64,000 nucleotides of DNA from positions 62,001-126,000 of the forward strand of contig NZ_VORS01000010.1 in the NCBI RefSeq assembly GCF_007997075.1, given 5' to 3'. Within the stretch, counting starts at the first letter, position 1. Each line of letters starts with the position of its first letter. Source of the DNA: Polaribacter sp. IC073 (GTDB taxonomy: Bacteria; Bacteroidota; Bacteroidia; Flavobacteriales; Flavobacteriaceae). The notes beneath the pieces were generated by a model that was not told the origin of the DNA, searched no databases, and saw nothing but the letters and a program-made list of their open reading frames with translations. Of the stretch, positions 17,801 through 26,007 are shown in pieces. Position numbers and translations under genes: made by a program.

Positions 17801-19227
17801 AAAAGTTGGCAGACTTTACCAAAGGTGAAGCCGATGTTTTACGTAAAGCGATGGGTAAAAAGCAAATTGCGGTACTAGATAAAATGAAACCTAAGTTTGT
17901 AGAACAAGCGGCTGCAAAAGGTCATGATCCAGAAAAGTTAGAAAAAATTTGGAAAGATTGGGAAGCCTTTGCTAGTTATGCTTTTAATAAATCTCACTCG
18001 ACTTGTTATGCGTGGATTGCGTATCAAACAGCCTATTTAAAAGCACACTATCCTGCAGAATACATGGCTTCTGTACTTTCTAATAACATGAAAGACATTA
18101 AAGCCGTTTCCTTCTTTATGGAAGAATGTAAACGAATGGGATTACAAGTTTTTGGTCCAGATTTAAACGAATCTTTCTTAAAATTTTCTGTAAATGATGA
18201 AGGTGCGGTAAGATTCGGAATGGCAGCTGTAAAAGGTGTTGGTGCTGGTGCGGTAAGAGCAATTATAGAAGAAAGAGAAGAAAACGGAAATTACAACTCT
18301 ATTTTTGACTTGGCAAAACGTGTAGATTTAAGATCTGCCAATAAAAAATCTTTTGATAGCTTAATAAAAGCAGGTGCTTTTGATTCTTTTACAGATACAC
18401 ACAGAGCGCAATATTTTTCTCGTGATGAAAAAGATCTTACTTTTCTAGAACGCGCCATGAAATTCGGAAGTAAATATCAGGAAAACGAAAATTCTGCACA
18501 GGTTTCTATGTTTGGTGATGCTTCTACAGTTCAGTTTCCAGAACCAGACATTCCAGAATGTGAAACTTGGGGAACTATGGAGTTGTTACAGCAAGAAAAA
18601 GAAGTCATCGGTATTTACATTTCTGCACATCCTTTAGATGATTTTAAAAATGAATTGAAGTTTTGCAATGCTTCCTTAAAATATTTTAAAGCTGATTTGG
18701 CCAAATTTGTGAACATGAATTTAGCTTTTGCTGGTATTGTTACAGATGTACAACACAGAGTTTCTAAAGCAGGAAAAGGTTGGGCAATGTTTACGGTTGA
18801 AGATTATGGTGATAGTAACGAATTTCGAATTTTTGGGGAAGATTACCTAAGAATGCAACATTTCTTAGTGCCTAATCAGTTTTTATTCATACGTTCTACG
18901 GTACAAGCAGGCTGGACGAGCAAAGAAGGTGTTGTTGGTGAACCAAGGTTAAAGTTTACAGAGATGAAATTATTACATGACATCATGGACGAGCTTTGTA
19001 AAAAAGTAACCATTCAACTTCCTTTAAGTCAAATTAAAGAAGCTACTATTTTAAATTTAGAGTCTATATTAAAAAACAGTCCTGGTAAGCAAGGTTTAAA
19101 TTTTACTGTTTGGGACGAAAAAGAGAAATTAGAAGTAAGTTTACCTAGTAGAAACACGAAGGTTCACATTACGAATGAATTATTGGCTACTTTAGACAAG
19201 CAACACATTGCTTATAAATTAAATTGA
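14890..19227 (+). CDS. dnaE: DNA polymerase III alpha subunit with fused N-terminal DEDDh exonuclease
   Basis: 1445 aa. Residues 1-190 form a DnaQ-type exonuclease: IFDTETTG (Asp6, Glu8), QNLNFDLNIM and HNATADVEAT. A PHP domain begins near 258 (SHLHNHTQYSVL). The polymerase core follows, with GPGRGSAAGS, PDIDIDFDDEGR (metal aspartates near 672-676) and ALYRPGPMEYIPSF. A helix-hairpin-helix region and an OB fold (AFAGIVTDVQ, about 1275-1350) close the protein. It is the replicative polymerase and here carries its own proofreading domain ahead of PHP, unlike E. coli DnaE and unlike PolC, where the exonuclease is inserted inside PHP. Confidence 0.94.
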   Translation: MYLIFDTETTGLPKSWNAPITNTDNWPRCVQIAWQLHDEMGNVLEHNDFLIKPAGYNIPYDAERIHGISTELAEQDGISLEECLVLFNEVLSKTKFIVGQNLNFDLNIMGCEFHRLGVENNLDSLPILDTCTEKTATMCQIPGGRGGKFKLPTLTELHNHLFGAGFGDAHNATADVEATTRCFLELIRIREFTKEQLDVDDDYFKNFSEANPKPIQVIGLKHINLKKESDIIRQRLDKLKDTAETKSTSDGLAELENVQFSHLHNHTQYSVLQSTMQLGNIVAAAAKDNMPAVAMTDTANMMGSFHFVNAVLNHNKTAATPMKPIIGCEFNICEDHKNKKVKDNGYQVVLLAKNKKGYHNLAKMSSAAFVDGFYYVPRIDRALVEKYKEDIIVLTGNLYGEVPSKILNLGEKQAEDALLWWKEQFKDDLYIELMRHNQQDENIVNETLLKFSKKHDVKIIATNNTFYLEKKDANAHDILLCVKDGEKQATPIGKGRGYRYGLPNDEYYFKSTDEMKKLFADLPEAISNIQEIVDKVEIFTLARDVLLPAFDIPDEFKDIADEADKGKRGENNFLRHLTYVGAEKRYGEITDAIRERLDFELSVIEKTGYPGYFLIVEDFIREARRMDVAVGPGRGSAAGSVVAFCLWITNIDPIQYDLLFERFLNPERVSMPDIDIDFDDEGRGRVMDYVIDKYGSNQVAQIITYGTMAAKSSIRDTARVLDLPLFEADRIAKLIPGIKLKNIFSQDAKSIGKVAALRTEEKQLVEELRSMSLGNDLVSETINKATILEGSVRNTGIHACGVIITPGDITNYVPVALAKDSDMYVTQFDNSVVEDAGLLKMDFLGLKTLTLIKDTVKIVKAKHNVVLDPETFPLDDVKTYELFQKGETVGIFQYESPGMQKHMRSLKPTVFADLIAMNALYRPGPMEYIPSFINRKHGTEDIEYDLPAMEEYLAETYGITVYQEQVMLLSQKLADFTKGEADVLRKAMGKKQIAVLDKMKPKFVEQAAAKGHDPEKLEKIWKDWEAFASYAFNKSHSTCYAWIAYQTAYLKAHYPAEYMASVLSNNMKDIKAVSFFMEECKRMGLQVFGPDLNESFLKFSVNDEGAVRFGMAAVKGVGAGAVRAIIEEREENGNYNSIFDLAKRVDLRSANKKSFDSLIKAGAFDSFTDTHRAQYFSRDEKDLTFLERAMKFGSKYQENENSAQVSMFGDASTVQFPEPDIPECETWGTMELLQQEKEVIGIYISAHPLDDFKNELKFCNASLKYFKADLAKFVNMNLAFAGIVTDVQHRVSKAGKGWAMFTVEDYGDSNEFRIFGEDYLRMQHFLVPNQFLFIRSTVQAGWTSKEGVVGEPRLKFTEMKLLHDIMDELCKKVTIQLPLSQIKEATILNLESILKNSPGKQGLNFTVWDEKEKLEVSLPSRNTKVHITNELLATLDKQHIAYKLN

Positions 19228-19279
19228 TTCTAATTAACAGAAAAAAACAAAATCAAGTACTTAAAAACATATTAATGCC

Positions 19280-19287
19280 TATTTTTG
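19280..19287 (+). promoter_or_regulatory. -7 box upstream of the lactone-oxidase gene
   Basis: TATTTTTG fits TAnnTTTG, 20 bp before the ATG at 19308. No clear -33 element is seen. Confidence 0.5.
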
Positions 19288-19307
19288 TTTAATCTTTTAA
19301 AAAATAC

Positions 19308-20621
19308 ATGAAACAAAATAAAAACGGTGTCTGGGTAAGTTGGAATGAGAATCTTACATATAATTACAAATCACTCTACAAAATTACTACAGAAAAGGAA
19401 TTACAAGAAGTTATAACAAATTCAGAAAAAGTTCGCTTTTTTGGAACAAAGCAATCCTCTGCAGATATTGCATCTGGTGTAGATACGCTAATTGACATTA
19501 CTACGTATAATAAAATTTTATCTTTTAACGATGCTGAACATACAGTAACTGTGCAATCTGGTGTAATCTTAGGTGACTTACTAGAAGCAATAGAAGCGAA
19601 AGGTTGGTGTATTCCTTGTTTACCAGACATTAACACCATTACCATTGGTGGTGCTTTGGCTACGGGAACGCACGGTACAAGCGGCAAATTATTATGTGAA
19701 TATATGACCAAATGTAGCATTGTACTTGCAGATGGTTCTATAAAAGTAATCACAGATAAAGACGAGTTAATAGATCCTGTGAGAGTTTCTCTAGGTGCTT
19801 TAGGTGTATTTTCTGAAATCACTTTTAAATGTGAACCAATTTATACGCTACATATAAAAGAAGGCCCTGAAAATGATGCTGTTTGGTTGCCTAAGATTAA
19901 AGAGCGTTTAAAAAAACACGATTTTCTAAGAATTTTATGGCTTCCTCATACTGATAGAGGGTATGTAATAACGGGTGACAAAATTGATCCGAATACAGAA
20001 ATCATAGAAGATTTAGGCCCGAAATATTTAAAACACAGAAGAACAGCTTCTAAAATTTTGTATAAATACACGCATGTTTTTCCATGGATTACTGCGATTG
20101 CAAACAAACTTTTATACAGAGGTTTTTTTAGTTCTACAAAAGAACACAAAGGTTCGTTGTACCAAGCTACGGTTACAAAGTCTAGAGGCTCTACATTAGA
20201 ATTAGCAGAATGGACGATTGGTCTCGATGTATTTCCCAAAGTTTTTGAAGAATTAAAAACTGAAATCAATAAATGGAGCAACAAATCGTTTATTCATATT
20301 CCTATGGATGTTCGTTTTGTATACAAAGATACATCTTGGTTAAGTTATGCATACGGAAAAGATACGGTTACCATGGGGTGTGTTTCAAGAAATGCCGCAA
20401 CCGCAGATACCTACGAAGCATTTAAAAGTATTGAGAACATCTTTCTTAAATACGGGGGAAAACCTCATTGGGGAAAACGTTTTGCTGCTAAAGATGCAGA
20501 ACTTTCTAAAATTTATGATAAATGGGAAGATTTTAAACTTTTGAGAAAAGAATTAGATCCTACTAATAAATTTTTAAATCCGTACTTAACAGAATTATTC
20601 AACGAAAAAACAAACAATTAA
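19308..20621 (+). CDS. FAD-linked sugar-1,4-lactone oxidase-like protein
   Basis: 437 aa, no signal peptide. The FAD-binding PCMH domain (about 20-190) includes VRFFGTKQSS, the TVQSGVILGDLL strand and the TIGGALATGTHGTS loop, typical of the L-gulonolactone/D-arabinonolactone oxidase group. The C-terminal ALO domain ends PHWGKRFAAKDAEL and ELDPTNKFLNPY. It probably oxidises a sugar lactone or alditol with FAD; the exact substrate is unknown. Its stop overlaps the start of the HAD gene (TAATG), so the two are translationally coupled. Confidence 0.87.
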   Translation: MKQNKNGVWVSWNENLTYNYKSLYKITTEKELQEVITNSEKVRFFGTKQSSADIASGVDTLIDITTYNKILSFNDAEHTVTVQSGVILGDLLEAIEAKGWCIPCLPDINTITIGGALATGTHGTSGKLLCEYMTKCSIVLADGSIKVITDKDELIDPVRVSLGALGVFSEITFKCEPIYTLHIKEGPENDAVWLPKIKERLKKHDFLRILWLPHTDRGYVITGDKIDPNTEIIEDLGPKYLKHRRTASKILYKYTHVFPWITAIANKLLYRGFFSSTKEHKGSLYQATVTKSRGSTLELAEWTIGLDVFPKVFEELKTEINKWSNKSFIHIPMDVRFVYKDTSWLSYAYGKDTVTMGCVSRNAATADTYEAFKSIENIFLKYGGKPHWGKRFAAKDAELSKIYDKWEDFKLLRKELDPTNKFLNPYLTELFNEKTNN

Positions 20622-21271
20622 TGGCATTACCTAAAGGATTTTTATTTGATTTTGATGGAGTTATCGTAGATAGTTTCGAAAGTCATTATTCGGCTTGGAC
20701 CTCTGCTTTTAAAGAATTATTCAATAAAGAAATAGCGCCGTTTCCTAAAAGTTATGCAGGGAAATCTCCAATGATAATTGCCGAATACTTTTGTAGTGTT
20801 ATTGGTGAAGAAAATCATACCGAAAAATTATATTCTCTAAAAGATAAACATTTAGATGTTTATTTTAAAGTTCCGAAGTTATTACCTGGCGTTAGAGAAT
20901 TTACGGCTTTTTTAATTGAAGAAAAGATTGCTTACGGAATTGCAAGCAACGCTACAAAGTCATTTTTAAAAAACAGTACACATCATTTAGAGTTAGACTT
21001 TAACACTGTTTTTGGTTTAGAAGATTATGTAAAGCCCAAACCTGCTCCGGAAGCCTACATTTTACTAGCAGAAACATTAGGTTTTAATGAAGATGATTTT
21101 AAAGATATTTGGATTTTTGAAGATAGTTTGACAGGAACAAAAGCTGCAAAATTAGCGGGTATGGTTCCTATAGGAATTGCTACAGAATACTCTGAAGAAG
21201 AACTAAAAAAAGCGGGAAGTATCTTGGTGTTTCCTACTTTGTTGGAAGCTTATCAATATTTGACGAAATAG
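20621..21271 (+). CDS. HAD-superfamily phosphatase / phosphoglucomutase-like
   Basis: 216 aa. Motif I FDFDGVIVDS, motif II GIASNATKS, motif III KPKPAPEAY and motif IV IFEDSLTGTKAAKLAGM mark a HAD hydrolase of the beta-phosphoglucomutase-like subclass with an alpha-helical cap (about 15-85). It probably dephosphorylates a sugar phosphate. Coupling to the lactone oxidase through a TAATG overlap suggests both act on the same sugar route. Confidence 0.87.
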   Translation: MALPKGFLFDFDGVIVDSFESHYSAWTSAFKELFNKEIAPFPKSYAGKSPMIIAEYFCSVIGEENHTEKLYSLKDKHLDVYFKVPKLLPGVREFTAFLIEEKIAYGIASNATKSFLKNSTHHLELDFNTVFGLEDYVKPKPAPEAYILLAETLGFNEDDFKDIWIFEDSLTGTKAAKLAGMVPIGIATEYSEEELKKAGSILVFPTLLEAYQYLTK

Positions 21272-21282
21272 TTTCAAAAAGC

Positions 21283-21345
21283 TAAAAAAAAGAACACATC
21301 GTTACATAGAAAACATAGCACTGTCTTTTCTATGTAACATGTGTT
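21283..21345 (-). terminator. Long hairpin terminator downstream of gldA
   Basis: Arms 21293-21313 and 21326-21345 pair over 20 bp with one bulged C, around a 12-nt loop. On the minus strand the stem is followed by a T run (A run at 21284-21291 on +), as expected for an intrinsic terminator about 80 bp after the gldA stop. On the plus strand no T run follows. Confidence 0.75.
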
Positions 21346-21425
21346 AAAATAACGTATCTGTGGCTTGCATTTTTATAGATGTCTTAAGTCTTTCTATCCG
21401 CTAAAAAAGACAAGCAAATAAAAAA

Positions 21426-22319
21426 CTAAGCTGTTACTTCTCTAAACAGCGTTTCTAAATTCTTATTTTGTGTATTTAGACTTAAAATCTTCAAGCTATT
21501 TTCTTGTGCAAAATCAAAAATTACAGGTCGCATGTCTTGTTCACTTTCAAAAGTAATAGACCAAGTATTGTCGTAATTATTTTTATATGAAATTACATTT
21601 GGCAATCTATTTATAAGTTGTTCTTCTATCTTATTATCAAACGTAACTGCTATTATTTGTTGATGATTTTCTTTTAATTCATCTAGTTTTTTATCAATTA
21701 AAATGACTCCTTTTTTAATGATCAATACACGGTCGCAAACCGCTTCTACTTCTTGCATAATGTGTGTAGAAAAAAGTACCGTTTTCTCTTTACCTAATTC
21801 TTTTATTAGTGCTCTAATTTCTACCAATTGATTTGGGTCTAAACCTGTTGTTGGTTCGTCTAAGATTAATACTTTGGGATTGTGTAAAATAGCTGCAGCT
21901 AAACCAACTCTTTGCTGATATCCTTTAGATAATTGATTGATTTTTTTGTGAGCTTCCGAAGTTAAACCTACTTTTTCGATACAACTCTTAATCTTACTTT
22001 TATCAACCTTAAAAACAGACGCTTGAAACTGCAAGTATTCTCTTACATACATATCTGTATATAAAGGATTGTGTTCTGGTAAATAACCAATCACTTTTTG
22101 TGCTTCTAAGGGGTTTTGTAACACATCTATTTCATCAACAAAAACAGCACCTTCATCAGGTTTTATAAAACCTGTGAGAATTTTCATCATCGTAGATTTT
22201 CCTGCACCATTTGGACCTAAAAATCCAATTACCTGGCCTTTATCCGCAGAAAAAGATACCTTATCTAATGCTTTCTGATTTTTATAAGTTTTAGAGACTG
22301 ATGTAACTTTTATAGACAT
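21426..22319 (-). CDS. gldA: Gliding-motility ABC transporter ATP-binding subunit GldA
   Basis: 297 aa. Walker A GPNGAGKST, the GYLPEHNPLYTDMYVREYL segment, signature LSKGYQQRVGLAAA, Walker B VLILDEPTTGLDPNQL and switch His in STHIMQEVEAVCDR are all present. The GYLPEHNPLY stretch and overall length match GldA of gliding flavobacteria, which works with GldF and GldG; those are not in this window, as is usual. The C-terminal 80 residues form the extra domain typical of this group. A -7 box lies only 5 bp before the ATG, suggesting a leaderless or nearly leaderless mRNA. Confidence 0.87.
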   Translation of the reverse strand: MSIKVTSVSKTYKNQKALDKVSFSADKGQVIGFLGPNGAGKSTMMKILTGFIKPDEGAVFVDEIDVLQNPLEAQKVIGYLPEHNPLYTDMYVREYLQFQASVFKVDKSKIKSCIEKVGLTSEAHKKINQLSKGYQQRVGLAAAILHNPKVLILDEPTTGLDPNQLVEIRALIKELGKEKTVLFSTHIMQEVEAVCDRVLIIKKGVILIDKKLDELKENHQQIIAVTFDNKIEEQLINRLPNVISYKNNYDNTWSITFESEQDMRPVIFDFAQENSLKILSLNTQNKNLETLFREVTA

Positions 22320-22323
22320 TTTA

Positions 22324-22331
22324 CAAATGTA
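22324..22331 (-). promoter_or_regulatory. -7 box immediately upstream of gldA
   Basis: TACATTTG on the minus strand, ending 5 bp before the gldA ATG. Transcription would start at or next to the start codon. Confidence 0.5.
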
Positions 22332-22365
22332 GTTTAATACTATTTAGAACGGACTTAAGAGTCTT

Positions 22366-23136
22366 TTAGTTTGTAGCACTAGAGTTATTTAAACGAATTT
22401 TTCTAATATTTTTCATTCTTAACCAAGCTATCTTATGGCGTTTTTTGTACAACCATAAGACTCCTAAATCGAGTAAAAAATAGAAAAAACTAATACCACT
22501 AGGCGGATTATGACTTGGTAAAAAATCGAAAATGCCCCAAGCCGTAGTTGGCCACCACCAACACTGATAACTTGTACCAACTATTTCTAAAAAAGCAACA
22601 GACAAATACATTGTTAAATAAAACAATCGTTCACGAGGTTTATTAATCAAAATTAAAAGGGTTGCAATTGTCATTACAAAGCCAAAAACATCATTTCTAA
22701 AAATTAGATATACTGTCGCATAAATTATAATGATAATTGTTATTATTTTCTCTAACTTTTTGGTATTCTTTTTAGAAAAAGATGTTTTCATAAAAAATAA
22801 AACACCTGCATACACCAAAGCATGTCCCATTGGTATATAGTATGGTACGTTTTCTAGCCTGTAAGTATACATACCCATTACAACAGAAAATAAATACTCT
22901 CCAACAAAACCAATTAAAACGGCATAAATTAGTTGCTCTCTAATTCTTGGTGCAACTTTAAAACAAGTTATGGTAAATACAATTACCATAATTGTATTTG
23001 CTAACCATTGCAAATCTCCATAATTTTCAGTTACATATACGCTATCTATGAATAAACCAATAAGAATGTAAAAAAAAAGTAGCCCTATTGTTTTTAAAAA
23101 TGCTGAAAAAAATGTTTTATTTGTTACTACACTCAT
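22366..23136 (-). CDS. Uncharacterised polytopic membrane protein
   Basis: 256 aa with about seven to eight hydrophobic segments and short loops. I do not recognise a characterised family. Notable is a polar-aromatic stretch between the last two membrane segments (TSYQCWWWPTTAWG, then FLPSHNPPSG), which looks conserved and functional rather than random, and a GEYLFSVVMGMYTYRLENVPYYIP region earlier that could face the same side. The basic C-terminus suggests a cytoplasmic tail. It lies upstream of gldA on the same strand, but the separate gldA promoter argues against a fixed functional link. Confidence 0.72.
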   Translation of the reverse strand: MSVVTNKTFFSAFLKTIGLLFFYILIGLFIDSVYVTENYGDLQWLANTIMVIVFTITCFKVAPRIREQLIYAVLIGFVGEYLFSVVMGMYTYRLENVPYYIPMGHALVYAGVLFFMKTSFSKKNTKKLEKIITIIIIIYATVYLIFRNDVFGFVMTIATLLILINKPRERLFYLTMYLSVAFLEIVGTSYQCWWWPTTAWGIFDFLPSHNPPSGISFFYFLLDLGVLWLYKKRHKIAWLRMKNIRKIRLNNSSATN

Positions 23137-23210
23137 TCGGCTAAAATAATAAAGTAAATAATAAATGGCCCAATTTCTTGAGCCATTTTATATTAAAAGT
23201 CTGTTTTAAT

Positions 23211-25970
23211 TTATAATTGATAACGTACCCTAAGACTTACAAATCTTGGTAAAATAAAAGTCTCATTTATAGCATATGAAATAGTACCATTGTTAACACT
23301 TGTTTTAGAGCCTGTTCCTAAAAGGTTGCTTCCCACCAATTCGTATTCCCATTTTGCATCTTTATCTTTTCTATAAGCAATTGTTGTGTCCCAGATCTTA
23401 AATGCATTTTGCTTATTTCCGTCTTGTCTAACTTCATTGTAAGAAAAATCTGATCGCAGTGTTACAGCATCCCAAACATAAGCATCGAAACTAATGGATG
23501 GTTCATGTGTTACTCCTTTTATAATAGCCGCTCTTGCACTGTTGTCTTGGTCTGAAAAACGAACTGCATACTTTAAAGTTACATTTGGTGCTTTTCTAAA
23601 ATTAGTACCAATACTTGTATTATAAGAATGACTATTAATTATATTCGTATTTTCTTGCTGATTTACAAATTGATACGTTTTACTATAATTAAAGTTTGCT
23701 CCTAAAGAGGTTTTTATTTTGTTAAAGGTCTTACCTACTCTACCAAATGCTGTAAAGCTTTCATTGTCCAATGGAGAGTTAATAGCTGTACTACTAGAAA
23801 CTACAGAACCTGGTTCAAAAATTGTATTCCTGTTTATTTGATCTATTGTTTTCCTGTAATTAATCCTTGCAAATACATTGGTATAATTAAACAAGTTGAA
23901 ACTAGAATAATTTAAGTTTAAGTTATGTAAACTTGCATTTGATAGCGCTGCATTTCCGAAGAAAAAAGAATTATAACTATTTGCTACAATACCTCTTGCT
24001 AATTGGTTTACATCTGTAAAATTAACTTCTTGTTTGTATGAGAAACGCAAACTTTCGCTTCTTTTAAACTGAGCAATCATATTAAACTCTGGAAAAAACT
24101 TCTGAAACGTATCTTTTAATAATTCAGTTTGATACTGTGTGTTTTTTACGGAATAAGAATGTACTGTAAAACCAGGTGTAAATGTAAAAACACCTGTTTT
24201 TAAGCGATATCTTATACCTGCATAAATATCTGTAAAATTATATTCTGTGTCATTTGTTGTTCTTGGATCTGTGTTTCCTGGAATTGTAGGGTTTGGATTA
24301 AAATTAGTTCCGTTATCTAAAATTTGGAAAAACTTAGAATCAAAATTCTGTTTACTTAAGATGGTTCCTACCACTAAATTCAAATTACTTTTCGAATTTA
24401 AAACATTATAATAATCTAATTTTGCGTCTAATTGATTCGACTTTACTTTTCTATCTTGTTCTAAATTATAAAACAAATTGCTTCTTTCTAATCCTAAACT
24501 TTCTGCTGCATCATCAAATCCATCATTATTTGCATCATCTTTATTGTTCGGATTGTTTTCTAAAGAAGCAACATAAAAAGGATCTTCATCTTGTAACTGA
24601 TGTTTTACTTCCAAAGCAAAAATATTGTTCTCATTTGCTGTATAGAAATAACTTAAATTCTGATTAATAGTATAAGGCGTTGCTCTTTCTGTTTCTGAAA
24701 TATCACTTACACTTAAAACTTGAGAGTTTACAGCATCTGTTCTAAATTCATTTGAAAAACGACCAATAAAATCATAATCTAATTGATTATTGATGTCTTT
24801 TTTATAATTCGCACTAAATTTAAACAATCCTGTATTACTGGTTTGATCTGTTAAACTCTGTATAAAGTCATCTGGAGTTATAGGATCTACGTAATCTATG
24901 CTATTGTTATTCTTCTGACCATTTTTATTACTAGAAAAAATAAGAAACCCGCTTACATCTAATTTTTTATTTGGGGAGTAACTAAAGTTTAAAGCGGTTA
25001 GTTTTGTTTCAATTTTATTTGCATTTCTACTACTTGCAGATAAAAAACCAATACCTGCACTTGCCAAACTAATATTTGTTCCGTTAGAAGGACTTTGACT
25101 TCTAAAACCGCCACTAAACCCTCTAATATCTCCTCTATCTAGAACAACTTCACCCATATTATTCACATCTCCAATTACATTTAAAGTGTATTTAGGTGAG
25201 TAATAAAATAATTTTGGCTGAAAAAGGTATAAATTTTCATCTGTAGCGTTTCCAACACCAGCAGTTACATCTCCAAACCAAAAGTTCTTTTTACCTTCTT
25301 TTAATTTGATATTGATAGCAACTCTATCTTGATTGTCTTGCACTCCTTTTAACTGACTCACATCACCAAAATTTCTTAAAACTTCAATTTTATCAACAGC
25401 ATTCGAAGGAATATTTTTTACACCAAGTTTTGTATCTCCGTCAAAAAAATCCTTTCCATCGACCATTAATTTTTCGACTTTTTTTCCTTCAATTTCAATT
25501 TCACCAGCATCGTTAATTTCTACACCTGGCAATTTTTTTAAGACATCTTCTAACTTTCTTTCCGATCCGTTTTTAAAAGAATCTGCATTGTACACAATTG
25601 TATCTCCTTTTATGGTTACTGGCATTTTAGAGACAATAGTAATTTCATCTAAAAAATTATCTTCATTCAAAATTACGTCTTTACTAATATTTGCTGTTTT
25701 AGTTTCAATAACAAAATCTGCAGCTTTAAAACCGATGTAACTTATCTTAATATCGAACGTACTATTCTTGTCTAAATCTAATTTATACTTCCCTTTTACA
25801 TCCGTGAAACCATAAGAAGACATTTTCTTGGTAATTTTATTTATGGCCAAAACATTTGCCATTTCTAAAGGTTCGCCAATACTATCTTTTACAACACCTG
25901 TAAGCGTTATTTGTGCATTAGAAACTAATGAAAACATTAAAAATGTTAGTAATAATAGTATTTTTTTCAT
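23211..25970 (-). CDS. Outer-membrane beta-barrel (TonB-receptor-like) with carboxypeptidase-like N-domain
   Basis: 919 aa from the Met at 25970, which begins a clean signal peptide MKKILLLLTFLMFSLVSNAQ; the frame extends 20 codons upstream into the preceding GLPGLI gene, so that longer start is rejected. Order: signal, CarboxypepD_reg-like beta-sandwich (about 22-105), plug-like domain (DVLKKLPGVEINDAGEIEIE, about 140-220), then a barrel of many amphipathic strands ending VSLRVRYQL. This belongs to the 'outer membrane beta-barrel' relatives of TonB-dependent receptors. A DDANNDGFDDAAESLG loop resembles a Ca-binding repeat. Last gene of the GLPGLI operon. Confidence 0.88.
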   Translation of the reverse strand: MKKILLLLTFLMFSLVSNAQITLTGVVKDSIGEPLEMANVLAINKITKKMSSYGFTDVKGKYKLDLDKNSTFDIKISYIGFKAADFVIETKTANISKDVILNEDNFLDEITIVSKMPVTIKGDTIVYNADSFKNGSERKLEDVLKKLPGVEINDAGEIEIEGKKVEKLMVDGKDFFDGDTKLGVKNIPSNAVDKIEVLRNFGDVSQLKGVQDNQDRVAINIKLKEGKKNFWFGDVTAGVGNATDENLYLFQPKLFYYSPKYTLNVIGDVNNMGEVVLDRGDIRGFSGGFRSQSPSNGTNISLASAGIGFLSASSRNANKIETKLTALNFSYSPNKKLDVSGFLIFSSNKNGQKNNNSIDYVDPITPDDFIQSLTDQTSNTGLFKFSANYKKDINNQLDYDFIGRFSNEFRTDAVNSQVLSVSDISETERATPYTINQNLSYFYTANENNIFALEVKHQLQDEDPFYVASLENNPNNKDDANNDGFDDAAESLGLERSNLFYNLEQDRKVKSNQLDAKLDYYNVLNSKSNLNLVVGTILSKQNFDSKFFQILDNGTNFNPNPTIPGNTDPRTTNDTEYNFTDIYAGIRYRLKTGVFTFTPGFTVHSYSVKNTQYQTELLKDTFQKFFPEFNMIAQFKRSESLRFSYKQEVNFTDVNQLARGIVANSYNSFFFGNAALSNASLHNLNLNYSSFNLFNYTNVFARINYRKTIDQINRNTIFEPGSVVSSSTAINSPLDNESFTAFGRVGKTFNKIKTSLGANFNYSKTYQFVNQQENTNIINSHSYNTSIGTNFRKAPNVTLKYAVRFSDQDNSARAAIIKGVTHEPSISFDAYVWDAVTLRSDFSYNEVRQDGNKQNAFKIWDTTIAYRKDKDAKWEYELVGSNLLGTGSKTSVNNGTISYAINETFILPRFVSLRVRYQL

Positions 25971-26007
25971 TGTGTAATTATATTTGTTCTTTTTTGTTTT
26001 TTTTGAT

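Noticed and set aside
19376..20284. Two long frames (148 and 112 codons) antisense to the lactone oxidase
   Set aside because: They are shadows of a conserved coding region and show no domain or signal.
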